This document shows positions 53,025-61,684 of a stretch of DNA of 64,000 bases, piece after piece. The stretch is taken from NCBI GenBank assembly GCA_023389035.1, contig JAEWFC010000021.1, forward strand, positions 28,080 through 92,079. Reading direction: 5' to 3'. Each line of letters begins with the position of its first letter. Position 1 is the first letter of the stretch. The DNA is from Acidobacteriota bacterium (GTDB taxonomy: Bacteria; Acidobacteriota; Blastocatellia; Pyrinomonadales; Pyrinomonadaceae). A model generated the notes under the pieces. That model searched no databases, was not told the origin of the DNA, and worked only from the letters and a program-made list of their open reading frames with translations. A program made the translations under genes and the position numbers.

Positions 53025-53053
53025 AGCGGATGCTAAGCGGCGTCCGCTTTTTT
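53025..53053 (+). terminator. Second terminator-like hairpin after the S41 gene
   Basis: AGCGGA (53025-53030) pairs with TCCGCT (53043-53048) around a 12-base loop and is followed by TTTTT. It may back up the preceding hairpin. Confidence 0.5.
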
Positions 53054-53510
53054 ATCGCTGCCAGTAATTCTTGATCTTGAGATCGAGCATCGGGAAGGCA
53101 CAATATTCAACGCTGCGGCCGGTCTCGCGAAGCTTTTTCACCATGGGGATCGCGGCGTCGGCGTTCCGAGTGTGTACGATGATCGTTGCCGCACGCTGCA
53201 GCTCTTTTCGCTCCGTCAGCCACTCAGCGATCGCAAAGCCGGTCGTCGCGTAGTCATCGTGGTCGTTCGATTCGTAATGATGAGGTAGCAGATCGTGATC
53301 CAAAAATATCGCATCAAAGGTACCGCCTTCCAAGATCATCTTAGCTTCCTCGACCGTCTCGGCGATCTCGATCTGGTCGCCGGCAAACCTTTTTTCGAAC
53401 CACCGATGACGTCGGCGATCGTCATCCAAAAGGAACACGCTGATTGGCGTCCGCTCGACTGTAAGATTGGCTAAACCTAACTTTATCAATAAATTCTGGA
53501 ACAAACTCAT
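53052..53510 (-). CDS. Receiver-like protein of the cyclic-phosphate-processing (cREC) type
   Basis: A 152-residue protein with a receiver-like α/β fold: ISVFLLDDDRRRHRWFEKRF, FDAIFLDHDLLPHHY with the Asp-His-Asp cluster, TIIVHTRNADAAIPMV and a C-terminal FPMLDLKIKNYW. The His/Asp-rich site differs from a phospho-accepting REC and matches the cREC family that is often found with RNA/cyclic-phosphate or signalling contexts. No partner kinase is adjacent; the function is inferred only from fold. It converges with the S41 gene. Confidence 0.75.
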   Translation of the reverse strand: MSLFQNLLIKLGLANLTVERTPISVFLLDDDRRRHRWFEKRFAGDQIEIAETVEEAKMILEGGTFDAIFLDHDLLPHHYESNDHDDYATTGFAIAEWLTERKELQRAATIIVHTRNADAAIPMVKKLRETGRSVEYCAFPMLDLKIKNYWQR

Positions 53511-53614
53511 ACAAGGAAAAATGCTTTATTATCGAAATTCCAATATATCACAGCCGCCGTTTCTCCGACCGTTTCGACGGGTGATATAATACCGTTTTCC
53601 CGATACCAAGACAG

Positions 53615-54403
53615 ATGGCCGCCCAGGTTACACACATCGACAGCAAGAAAGCTCGTGAAGGTTCTGAAGATCCCGTTCTGCCGAACGATGAGACCGAGTC
53701 CGTATGTCCGAATTGCTTCGGCTCCGGAATGGAGGTCGTCGACGGCAAAGGGGCACGCCTGTGTGAATGCCGTAAGAAAAGCCGGTCGTCTAATCCATTT
53801 GCGAAAGTTCGTGTACCTGAACGTTACCTTGGCTGCCATCTGAACAGCTACAAGCCCGATCCTTCTCAGCCGTCGCAGACTCTGGCTGTAAAGCACGCTT
53901 TTACATTCATCAACGAATTTCCGGCGGTCGATCAAGGCCTGCTGCTTACCGGCCCGGTCGGCGTCGGGAAAACGCATCTCGCCGTCTCAATACTAAAAGG
54001 TCTTACATACGAACGCGGTTTCTCGTGCCTCTTCTACGAATTCGGTTCGCTGTTGAAGGAGATTCAGGATTCGTATAATGCATTCACGAAAACTTCTGAA
54101 CTGGCGGTTCTCGGGCCGGTTTTGAGCACTGATGTTCTGGTTCTCGATGAGCTTGGTGCCTCAAAGCCGACCGATTGGGTCCGCGATACCATGGCGCACA
54201 TCATCAATACGCGCTACAACGATAAAAAGCACACCATTTTTACCACTAACTATTCAGATGAACGCCGCGGGAATGAAGAAACGCTCGAAGACCGCATCGG
54301 CGTGCGACTGCGTTCGCGGCTTTACGAAATGTGCCGCACGATCGTGATCACGGGCAGTGATTATCGGCGCAATTTCCATCCGGGACTGCGACAGCTGGGC
54401 TAG
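53615..54403 (+). CDS. DnaC/IstB-like AAA+ ATPase with N-terminal zinc motif
   Basis: A 262-residue ATPase. The N-terminal region has a Cys cluster CPNCFGSG...CECRKK (~31-57), probably zinc-binding. The ATPase core has Walker A LLTGPVGVGKTHLAVSIL, Walker B VLVLDELGASKPTDW, IFTTNYSDERR and an arginine-finger-like RIGVRLRSRLYEM. It matches DnaC/DnaI helicase loaders or IstB helpers; with no adjacent transposase, a loader of the DnaB helicase is likelier. Its stop overlaps that of msrQ by 4 bases on the opposite strand. Confidence 0.87.
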   Translation: MAAQVTHIDSKKAREGSEDPVLPNDETESVCPNCFGSGMEVVDGKGARLCECRKKSRSSNPFAKVRVPERYLGCHLNSYKPDPSQPSQTLAVKHAFTFINEFPAVDQGLLLTGPVGVGKTHLAVSILKGLTYERGFSCLFYEFGSLLKEIQDSYNAFTKTSELAVLGPVLSTDVLVLDELGASKPTDWVRDTMAHIINTRYNDKKHTIFTTNYSDERRGNEETLEDRIGVRLRSRLYEMCRTIVITGSDYRRNFHPGLRQLG

Positions 54404-54983
54404 GCGGAACTCTTTCCCACGAAGATCCTTGCAGCGAAAAGTGAGGCTAGAACGATCGCGAAGCCTGCGGGATAGAAAATATCCGACTTCACGATCATCC
54501 AGAAATGGATAACGCCCAGGACGGGAACGACGTACGCAAGCTTATGGAGCTTTGCCCATCGCTTACCGCCGAGCCGTTTAACCATTCCATTCGTTGACGT
54601 CACGGCCAGCGGTATCAGTAAAGCGAAGGCAAGCATGCCGACAGCGATAAACGGCCGTTGCCACACATCCCGACCGATATCCGAAAGATCCAGCCCCTTA
54701 TCAAAAATACTGTACGTGACCAGGTGCAAGACCACGTAAAAGAACGCATATAGGCCGAGCATTCGGCGATGCTTGATGAGGGCGTTCCATCCGAATGCCT
54801 TTCTTAATGGCGTGACCGCAAGAGTCACCAGCAGCATGATCAGTGCAAGCACCCCGTCGTACGGAGAAAGTACTCGATCGGGTTTGCTCCGAGCCCGCGA
54901 GTTGCAGCGTCGTACAAAAGTAAAGCGAGCGGAACGAGGGCGTTTACAGATAGAAGAAATTTGTTGAACCTGACATCGGTCAT
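54400..54983 (-). pseudogene. msrQ: msrQ heme/quinone membrane subunit, frameshifted
   Basis: MsrQ passes electrons from quinol to the periplasmic methionine-sulfoxide reductase MsrP. From ATG 54983 the frame reads TDVRFNKFLLSVNALVPLALLL...NPIEYFLRTTG, then a stop. The family continues VLALIMLLVTLAVTPLRKAFG, found in the next frame from 54852. One base is missing in the G-run at 54852-54855 (four G where five would keep the frame). The downstream part is intact to 54400, with ~5 membrane spans and heme His in HRRMLGLYAFFYVVLH and KLHKLAYVV. Unless this is a sequencing error, the gene is inactive. It follows msrP by 7 bases. Confidence 0.88.
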
Positions 54984-54990
54984 CCGCAAG

Positions 54991-55941
54991 TTAGAAATTT
55001 GCCCTCAGGTCCATTCCCGCATAGAGAGACGCAACCTCATCAGCATATCCGTTGAACATCAACGTCTTGCGCATCGAAAATTCACCGATACGCCGTTCGC
55101 TTCCCTGCGACCATCTTCGGTGGTCCACTTCGGGATTAACGTTTGAGTAAAAACCGTATTCGTTCGGAGCCGCGAGATTCCACGTAGTCGGGGGCTCGGT
55201 GGCGGTCAAGGTTATCTTGACGATCTACTTGATGCTCTTGAAACCGTACTTCCAAGGCACGACCAGACGTATCGGGGCACCGTTCTGATTCGGAAGCTGC
55301 TTACCGTAAAGACCGGTCGCGAGGATCGTCAGCGGATGCATCGCTTCATCGAGCCGGAGCCCTTCGACATACGGAAGATCGATGCCCGCAGCGAACGACG
55401 ACTGCATTACCTTTCGATCGTAATGGGTTTCGAATGCAACGTATTTCGCCGTGCTCATCGGTTCGACACGGTCGAGAAGAAGTTTCAGCGGAAACCCGAC
55501 CCACGGGATGACCATTGACCACGCCTCGACGCAGCGAAAACGGTAGACACGTTCTTCCTGCGGAAAACGCAGGATCTCATCGATATCTATGATCTGGGGT
55601 CGTTGCACAAGTCCACCGATCGCGACGGTCCACGGCCGCGTTGCCATTCGTTGTGCGGGCCGTGCTACACCGCCCTTGTCGGTCGAAAACTCGTAGAAGT
55701 TATTGTAATTTGTAACGTCCTCGTATGGTGTTAGTTCGTCCGCAAGGCTTTGGACCGACGACGAAGCTACATCAGGGATCGAAGCCGTCTCCACATTCCC
55801 CGGAGGCGGCGGGTTGAATACGCGATAAGATACCCCGGTCGCCAAAACAGTCCCGGCAAGCAGGCCAAGCTTCATAAACTTCCGCCGGTCGAGATAGACC
55901 GATTCGGGAGTTATTTCAGATGAAGGTATCTTTTCGGACAT
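54991..55941 (-). pseudogene. msrP: msrP methionine-sulfoxide reductase, interrupted by an in-frame amber codon
   Basis: MsrP (YedY) is a molybdopterin enzyme repairing periplasmic Met-sulfoxide. It has a Tat signal with RRKFMKLG and the Mo-binding Cys in VYRFRCVEAWSM, GAPIRLVVPWKYGFKSIK. TAG at 55225-55227 then stops the frame; reading on in the same frame gives IVKITLTATEPPTTWNLAAPNEYGF...NGYADEVASLYAGMDLRANF to 54991, the normal family C-terminus. Family sequences have a Ser codon here, so a single TCG-to-TAG change explains it. Truncation would remove ~78 residues. With the msrQ lesion, the pair looks decayed or misread. Confidence 0.88.
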
Positions 55942-56054
55942 TGTATTGCTTTCTACGATTTCGCCAACTATGTACCGTGCAGATTCAATGCAACCGCCAG
56001 GGGCTTGAAGCGTATTATATAATGCTCGCGACTACAGGTTCCCCTGGAGATCAT

Positions 56055-57908
56055 ATGACGATAAACAAATGCGTTCTTGTTGCCCTCACGGTTCTTTTCG
56101 TATTCGCCGGAGCCGTCTCATCCCAAACGCCCGAAAGTACTCCGTCACCGGAGGAAGAAAAAGCAAGGAAAGAACTTGATGCCAAAGTGCTTGAGCTTCT
56201 CGATCAGGCGGTCTCAGATGGGGCTACGCTGCAGAATGCCCGCAATCGGGCGCTAGTTTTTGCGATGGCCGGCGACATGATGTTCAAGCTCGACAAGGAT
56301 CGGGCGGGCGAACTCTTTCGCCGTGCGGGTAATGAGCTGGTCGTCGCGACTGCTGAAAGCGACAAGGAGATCGGCGAGTCAAGCGACCCTTTTATTGGTT
56401 TGTTCAGCGGGGACAACGTGCGCACTCAGGTTTTGCCGATGATAGCAAAGCACGATGCGGATCTTGCCTACGACCTTTTGCTGCAGACGCGGCCTGCCAA
56501 GGTCGCGGAAGCGATCGCACGTGTCGGAAGCGGGTCGACACCTGAGGCAGAACTCGTCGGATTCAGTATGGACCGACAACGCGTACAGCAGGAGCTTTCG
56601 CTTGAGCAGCGCTTTGCACTCCTCGTCGCCGAAAATGATCCGGACCGTGCTGTAAAGCTTGTCAATGAGAGTCTGTCGAAAGGAATATCCTGGAGCGTGA
56701 TGCCGCTGCTGCAAAAGCTGCATGCAAAGTCACCCAAGAAAGCGACCGATCTCGCCGGCGAGGTCGTGCGAAAGATCGTGAATTCCGATCTGGTGCAGAA
56801 ACCGGATGATATGGACGCGGCAGTACGCTTTCTCGAGTTCGCTTCCGGGCCTTCTGCCGAAAAGGCTCGACGTGAAAAGCAGTTCACATTTACCGACGAG
56901 CAAACCGCAGACCTTGCGAACAAACTCGCCCAGACTCTTCTTCAACCCTCGAACACTACACGTGCGGCATCGACGCTTACGCGCCTGCTGCCGTCGTTCG
57001 AAAAGGTGTTGCCCGCCCGTGCTGCTCAACTCCGAAACCGCCACACCGAGATGATGAACGCTTTGCCGCCCGAAATGCGGGGTATGCAGCGGCAGCAGAA
57101 GCTCTGGAGCCCCAATTCGACGCCCGAGGAGATAATCGCCGAACTCCCTGCAATGACCGAGCTTGAAAGGTCGAACGCATATATGATGCTGCCGCAGCGG
57201 ATCGCTCAGATCGAAGACGATTCGAGGGCAAGATCGGTTATCGATAAGATCCCCGATCAAAAGGTCCGAGCAAATGCGTTGGAGAACTACGAAAAGACTC
57301 GGATCACGCGTGCCGCAAAGGCAGGACTTCTCGAGGATGCACGAAGATTGATCGGCGGCCTTGCGAAAAAGCAATCCAGGATCGAGCGGCTGGTCGCGCT
57401 TGCCATCGATTTTCATAAGCTCGGCGGCGAAGACAATGTAAAAAGCTCTATTTCGCTGATGCGTGAGGCTAGGTCGATGGTTAATGAATACCCTTCGGAC
57501 GAGGACGAGCTCGCAGAGCTTATGATGCTCGTAAATGGGTATGCGATTGTTGACCCCGCCGAAGGTTTCCGTCTTTTCACGCCGCTGGTCGATCAGATCA
57601 ATGATGTCGTTAACGCATACGCGGTCCTGAGCCGCTACAACAAACGCACTAACGGCTTCAAAAAAGGCGAGCTTCTTCTAAAATCCGTCGGGTATCCGAC
57701 AGACGGTGTGATACTTTTCCGATTTATCCGGCAGATCGAAGCGCTCGGCAAGGCGGACCTGCCGCGAATGGCACTTCTTTCCGAACGTTTTCAGCGTCCA
57801 GACACACGAACCATCGTGAAGCTCTTTCTTGTCCAGGGTTATCTTCGTGACCCGAAGAGCGATGAGAACAGCTTTGGCGGCGAAGGCACGATCTACTTCG
57901 CAAACTAG
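56055..57908 (+). CDS. Large secreted helical protein of unknown function
   Basis: A 617-residue protein. ATG 56055 is chosen because GGAG lies six to nine bases upstream and a signal peptide follows (CVLVALTVLFVFAGAVSSQ); an upstream in-frame start at 55920 would lie in the msrP promoter region. The mature protein is mostly α-helical with repeated 'A...L...A' helical pairs, reminiscent of TPR/HEAT-like solenoids, but no motif is certain. It is divergent from msrP; a TATAAT at 56018-56023 could be its -10 box, without a good -35. 57909-58078 holds only a hairpin and the next promoter. Confidence 0.7.
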   Translation: MTINKCVLVALTVLFVFAGAVSSQTPESTPSPEEEKARKELDAKVLELLDQAVSDGATLQNARNRALVFAMAGDMMFKLDKDRAGELFRRAGNELVVATAESDKEIGESSDPFIGLFSGDNVRTQVLPMIAKHDADLAYDLLLQTRPAKVAEAIARVGSGSTPEAELVGFSMDRQRVQQELSLEQRFALLVAENDPDRAVKLVNESLSKGISWSVMPLLQKLHAKSPKKATDLAGEVVRKIVNSDLVQKPDDMDAAVRFLEFASGPSAEKARREKQFTFTDEQTADLANKLAQTLLQPSNTTRAASTLTRLLPSFEKVLPARAAQLRNRHTEMMNALPPEMRGMQRQQKLWSPNSTPEEIIAELPAMTELERSNAYMMLPQRIAQIEDDSRARSVIDKIPDQKVRANALENYEKTRITRAAKAGLLEDARRLIGGLAKKQSRIERLVALAIDFHKLGGEDNVKSSISLMREARSMVNEYPSDEDELAELMMLVNGYAIVDPAEGFRLFTPLVDQINDVVNAYAVLSRYNKRTNGFKKGELLLKSVGYPTDGVILFRFIRQIEALGKADLPRMALLSERFQRPDTRTIVKLFLVQGYLRDPKSDENSFGGEGTIYFAN

Positions 57909-57927
57909 CCGCACGCACATATTCCCG

Positions 57928-57954
57928 CCTGACGATCATCGCAAGATCGTCAGG
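57928..57954. terminator. Perfect 10-bp hairpin downstream of the secreted protein gene
   Basis: CCTGACGATC (57928-57937) and GATCGTCAGG (57945-57954) pair perfectly around a 7-base loop. No T-run follows, so termination would be Rho-assisted or the hairpin may stabilise the transcript end. Confidence 0.55.
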
Positions 57955-58022
57955 CCGACATCTCTCCTTCCTCACTGCATAACATTTTTTAACAAACTGC
58001 TTCCATTTTTTACATTTCTATG

Positions 58023-58028
58023 TATAAT
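58023..58028 (+). promoter_or_regulatory. Probable -10 box of the pseudokinase gene
   Basis: TATAAT occurs 51 bases before the ATG at 58079 in an A/T-rich stretch. A candidate -35 TTCCAT (58001-58006) with a 16-base spacer is weak. Confidence 0.4.
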
Positions 58029-58078
58029 GGTGGTGGCTTTTAGCCCGCCTCGATCTCTTCACACCCGAAAAAATCTAT

Positions 58079-59983
58079 ATGCCCGCTACCCAGGAACTTC
58101 TTCACCAAGGACGTTATCGTTTGGAACAGCCGCTCGCCGCAGCTGACGATCTAAAGGTCTTCAGCGCGTACGACACGGTCAGCAATGTGCCCGTTGTGGT
58201 CAAAGAGATCACAACCAATACCGGATCGGTCACGACGCTTTCTCAACAAGAGACCTTGAGGACAGCATTTACGAATCAGGCCCAGGCATTGAAAGCGATG
58301 CGGCACGATTCCCTGCTGAACGTTGAGGATTTTTTCAGCGATGTCGGCCGTCATTTTCTCGTGCTTGAGGCGGTCGGAGGAAAAAGTCTTGAATCGATGA
58401 TCGCTGCCGGCGAATTGCCCGTCGCTATCGATCAGGCTTCCGCATGGGCCGAGCAAATATTAAATGCGCTTGATCATTTGAATGCGCGAAACGGGATGAT
58501 CCACGGCCATATCGATCCGCGGAGCGTCTATTTGGGTCAGGATGGCCGCGTGAAACTGCTAGCGGTCGAGGTTAGTGACGGCGGAGAACTGCGGTTAAGC
58601 ACTTCCCTATCGCACGACACCGATCCGGCCAACTATCTATGCTATTCGCCGATCGAGCAGATCTGGGAAAGTCTCGACAGTGCGTCGCAAAAGGTAATTC
58701 AAAACTCCTACGACGAACGCTCCGAAGCGATCCTCCTTCAGCCGCCGGACGCCCGCAGCGATGTTTATTCTTTGGGTGCGGTCCTCTACCATCTGGTCAC
58801 CGGCCGCAAACCTGTCGATGCGCTTGAACGTTCGATCGAGATGCTTGACGCAAAGCCCGATCCGCTCGAAGCACCTAACAAGATCCTGCCCCAGATCACG
58901 CCCGAATTTTCATCATTCCTGCTCCGATCTCTTGAGATCCGTCGCGAAGAGCGTTACGACAATGCCGCGGTCATGCGGCAGGCGTTAAAGACCGCTATCG
59001 CACGTGCCGCCGACCGCGAGAATGAAGACCGCGAGATCGAAGAAGCCGCGAAAGAACTGAAATATGCCGTGACCGCTCGCACTGAAGAGGTGCAGCGTGC
59101 GATCGAAGCCAAGAAGCGAGAGCTCGAGGCAGAACAGGAACAGCAAAGGCTGGCACTCGAGGCCAAGCTTAAAGAGGTAGAAGAACAAAGACTCGAGGCC
59201 GAACGCCGAGCGGCCGAAGCCGAACGCCTGCTGCGCGAACAGGAAGCCGCGGCTGCTGACGCCGAACGCATACTTCGTGAAAAGACAGAAGCGGCAATGG
59301 CCGCAGATGCTGCCGGGTCAGTTCCCGTTTCGCAGGATGATGTTCCGGGAATATCGACGACCGAAGAGCCCGCGGCAAAGCCCGTCGCAGTTGCCAAGGC
59401 AAAGGCTGACGAGGCCCACGTTTTGGCTCCGCCTCAGATGACTATCACGGAGGAGCCCGCTGTTTCGGCGAGCGTTCCCGAACCTGAGATGATCGATCCG
59501 GCTCCGATCGTCGAAGATCTTGCGATCGCTCCACCGGAACCTGCATCTATGGCGGCGGATGAAGCGATTGCTTCCGAGTCTGTCTTTTCGTACGGCGAGG
59601 AACCCGCAAAACGCTCGATGCCGATGGCTGCAGTGGCCGGCGGAGTTCTGGCATTGGTCGTGGCTGTGGCCGGCGGATGGTTCTTCCTTCTACGCGGGCC
59701 TTCTGCTCCCGCAGCCGCCGAAGCGCCTGCCGCGGTTTCGCAGCCGGTTGCCGCACCTTCCGTTGAGCAGGCCGAAACGTCTCAGCCCGAACCGCAGCCC
59801 GAGCTCAACGCCGCCGTGCCCGAAGCTTCGCAGCCTGCGGAAAACCCTGCTCCCGCACAGACCGCGGCGGCCGAACCTGCACCAGCCAAACCTGCTGTGA
59901 AAAAACCTGTTGCGGAGCCGGCAAAACCAAAACCGGCCCCGGCAAAAAAGGTTACGGTCGATGACCTGATAAACGACAACTAG
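58079..59983 (+). CDS. Membrane-anchored predicted pseudokinase
   Basis: A 634-residue protein. Residues ~12-310 match a Ser/Thr kinase fold, keeping VVVKEI (Lys42), YSPIEQ (~189-194) and ARSDVYSLGAVLYHLVTG. It lacks a glycine-rich loop, reads HGH instead of HRD (142-144), and A-V-E instead of DFG (162-164); the catalytic Asp and metal-binding Asp are absent. A charged Ala/Glu/Arg coiled coil follows (~325-425), then a Pro/Ala/Glu-rich linker, one membrane span (~520-540, AAVAGGVLALVVAVAGGWFF) and an Ala/Pro/Lys tail. It probably acts as a scaffold or sensor. It precedes the TonB protein gene by 56 bases. Confidence 0.85.
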   Translation: MPATQELLHQGRYRLEQPLAAADDLKVFSAYDTVSNVPVVVKEITTNTGSVTTLSQQETLRTAFTNQAQALKAMRHDSLLNVEDFFSDVGRHFLVLEAVGGKSLESMIAAGELPVAIDQASAWAEQILNALDHLNARNGMIHGHIDPRSVYLGQDGRVKLLAVEVSDGGELRLSTSLSHDTDPANYLCYSPIEQIWESLDSASQKVIQNSYDERSEAILLQPPDARSDVYSLGAVLYHLVTGRKPVDALERSIEMLDAKPDPLEAPNKILPQITPEFSSFLLRSLEIRREERYDNAAVMRQALKTAIARAADRENEDREIEEAAKELKYAVTARTEEVQRAIEAKKRELEAEQEQQRLALEAKLKEVEEQRLEAERRAAEAERLLREQEAAAADAERILREKTEAAMAADAAGSVPVSQDDVPGISTTEEPAAKPVAVAKAKADEAHVLAPPQMTITEEPAVSASVPEPEMIDPAPIVEDLAIAPPEPASMAADEAIASESVFSYGEEPAKRSMPMAAVAGGVLALVVAVAGGWFFLLRGPSAPAAAEAPAAVSQPVAAPSVEQAETSQPEPQPELNAAVPEASQPAENPAPAQTAAAEPAPAKPAVKKPVAEPAKPKPAPAKKVTVDDLINDN

Positions 59984-60039
59984 ACGACAAACCAGTTGCA
60001 CAGATACGGCGGGCATTCCCCCGGCCACTACGAACCGCT

Positions 60040-61101
60040 ATGACATCTACATCCACAAAACGCTTCTTGAGTTCGCACCTTTCATTCGCTGCCGCAGCCG
60101 CATTTCTGATACTTGCGTTCGGACAGCTCGGAGCGATCGCCCAGGCACCCAAGCTAAGTCTCGCAGATCTGCTGATCGGGCTGCGATCGCAAAAGGTCTC
60201 GCTGCCGGAACGCAACGCGATACTTACCGAGGCCGTAAAACAGCGCGGCGTCACGTTCACATTCTCTGCAGAGATCGAAAAAGAGCTTGCGACCACCGGG
60301 GCAGGCCCCGAGCTGCTAGCAGCCCTGCGTGAGATCGCTGCTCCTAAACCCGAGCCAAAGCCCGTCGCAACGCCTATACCGACACCGACTCCGCCCGATT
60401 GGAGCTTTTATGCAAAGCGTGCCGAGACCAACGCGACAAAAGGCGAATTTACGTTGGCACTCGCCGATTACGACAAGGCTGCTGAGATGGGATCGGCAGA
60501 GATGTCCGTTTTCGTCGGGCGTGCCAAGGCGCATTTTAATCTGAAGTCGTACGACAAAGCTCTTTCTGATTACGATCGGGTTGTCGAACTCGCACCCAAA
60601 GACCCGGCCGCATATTACTACCGAGGAATGACCTACGAGCGTGCCGGCAAGCCCGACAAAGCTTTGGCAGATTACCGACGGGCCGCCGAGCTTGATCCAA
60701 AGTACGAAGCTGCCGCCGCAAGCGCCAAACGTCTTCAGGATGAGATCGCAAAAGCTGAGGAAGCAGCCCGCCCGCAACCGGCTCCGGTAAAGGTTGAGCG
60801 GCCGGAATTCGTCAATCTGGGCACGATCTCGCAGGCGAACGCCGAACGTTTTGTAATGCCCACGTACCCACAGCTCGCCTTTCGATCAAGCATCGAAGGC
60901 CGCGTGGTCGTCGAGGTAGAGCTTGATGAAGAAGGCAAGGTCGTCTCGGCAAATGCGACCTCGGGCCATCAAATGCTTCGGCAGGCCGCAGAGGACGCCG
61001 CAAAGCGGTCGCGATTCAAACCCGCGATCTTTGAAGGAACGCCAATCAAGGCAAAAGGCGTAGTGGTTTACGGCTTTACCTTGAAAGGCAGCGACGAATA
61101 A
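60040..61101 (+). CDS. TPR protein with TonB C-terminal domain
   Basis: A 353-residue protein with a signal peptide or anchor (~8-35, AAAAAFLILAFGQLGAIAQ). A short N-terminal helical domain and a Pro-rich linker (PEPKPVATPIPTPTPP) precede three TPR units (~130-235: FTLALADYDKAAEM, YDKALSDYDRVVELAPKDPAAYYYRGMTYERAG, PDKALADYRRAAELDPKY). The C-terminus is a TonB domain (YPQLAFRSSIEGRVVVEVELDEEGKVVSANATSG). It could energise an outer-membrane receptor or act as a periplasmic adaptor; no ExbBD genes are nearby. The upstream pseudokinase gene may share its transcript. Confidence 0.87.
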   Translation: MTSTSTKRFLSSHLSFAAAAAFLILAFGQLGAIAQAPKLSLADLLIGLRSQKVSLPERNAILTEAVKQRGVTFTFSAEIEKELATTGAGPELLAALREIAAPKPEPKPVATPIPTPTPPDWSFYAKRAETNATKGEFTLALADYDKAAEMGSAEMSVFVGRAKAHFNLKSYDKALSDYDRVVELAPKDPAAYYYRGMTYERAGKPDKALADYRRAAELDPKYEAAAASAKRLQDEIAKAEEAARPQPAPVKVERPEFVNLGTISQANAERFVMPTYPQLAFRSSIEGRVVVEVELDEEGKVVSANATSGHQMLRQAAEDAAKRSRFKPAIFEGTPIKAKGVVVYGFTLKGSDE

Positions 61102-61130
61102 GTTGTTACCCTGAACTGGATTTAATTGCT

Positions 61131-61162
61131 AGGCCGCCGGCGAAAGCCCGTGGCCTTTTTTT
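61131..61162 (+). terminator. Intrinsic terminator after the TonB-domain gene
   Basis: AGGCC (61131-61135) pairs with GGCCT (61152-61156), extended by further pairs through one mismatch to a GAAA tetraloop (61142-61145). A T-run follows. Confidence 0.8.
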
Positions 61163-61294
61163 CGCTCTCGCCAGCTTTGATCCGTCGCCGTCAGAACATA
61201 GATCAACGCCGACCGATCCCAAGACCCGCGAAGCCCCCGCTCGTTCCCCGCGTTTCCTCGGCAGTCATCGGTAATGTCGCTCTAAAACATTCTT

Positions 61295-61525
61295 TTTGTC
61301 AGCAAACAAATCGCCCTTGTTGCGTGACAAATTGCTTTTGTTGCGCGACAAATTGCTTTTGTTACGAGACAAATCACTTTTGTTAGCAGACAAATTGCTT
61401 TTGTTACGAGACAAATCGCTTTTGTTACGAGACAAATCGCTTTTGTTGCGTGACAAATCACTTTTGTTGCGTGACAAATCACTTTTGTTAGCAGACAAAT
61501 CGCCTTTGTTATCTAACAAAATCAC
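61295..61525. repeat. Eleven-unit 21-bp tandem repeat array (locus B)
   Basis: Eleven consecutive 21-bp units with consensus TTTGTT(A/G)CGNG followed by ACAAAT(C/T)(G/A)CT fill 61295-61525 with no spacers. Each carries TTTGT-N6-ACAAA, an inverted repeat. The unit count and length equal those of the array at 15639. Left flanking sequence shares CGCGTTTCCT and AACATT with that locus. The minus strand reads a D/N-L-S-R-N-K-S heptad; the plus strand also stays open as a L-L-R-D-K-S heptad, a result of the palindromic unit. 61102-61684 otherwise holds no gene I can support. Confidence 0.93.
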
Positions 61526-61684
61526 TTCTGTCAGCTCTAAAATGCTCGTATCTTCGCGTGTAAACGCCGTACCTGCAGCACTTACTCGGATAGTCTCGAT
61601 CAGTGCGACGAGATCGGCACCGACCACCCGACCGAGCCAACTATCTGCAGGGCCTCCATAAATCGGGCGTCCGGCAACGATCGG

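Noticed and set aside
53615..54403. IstB helper of an IS21 element
   Set aside because: No IstA transposase or terminal repeats nearby, and the N-terminal zinc motif fits a DnaC-like loader better.
61295..61525. CRISPR array or plasmid iterons with an origin
   Set aside because: No spacers, no Rep or Par gene in the neighbourhood; only the period resembles iterons.
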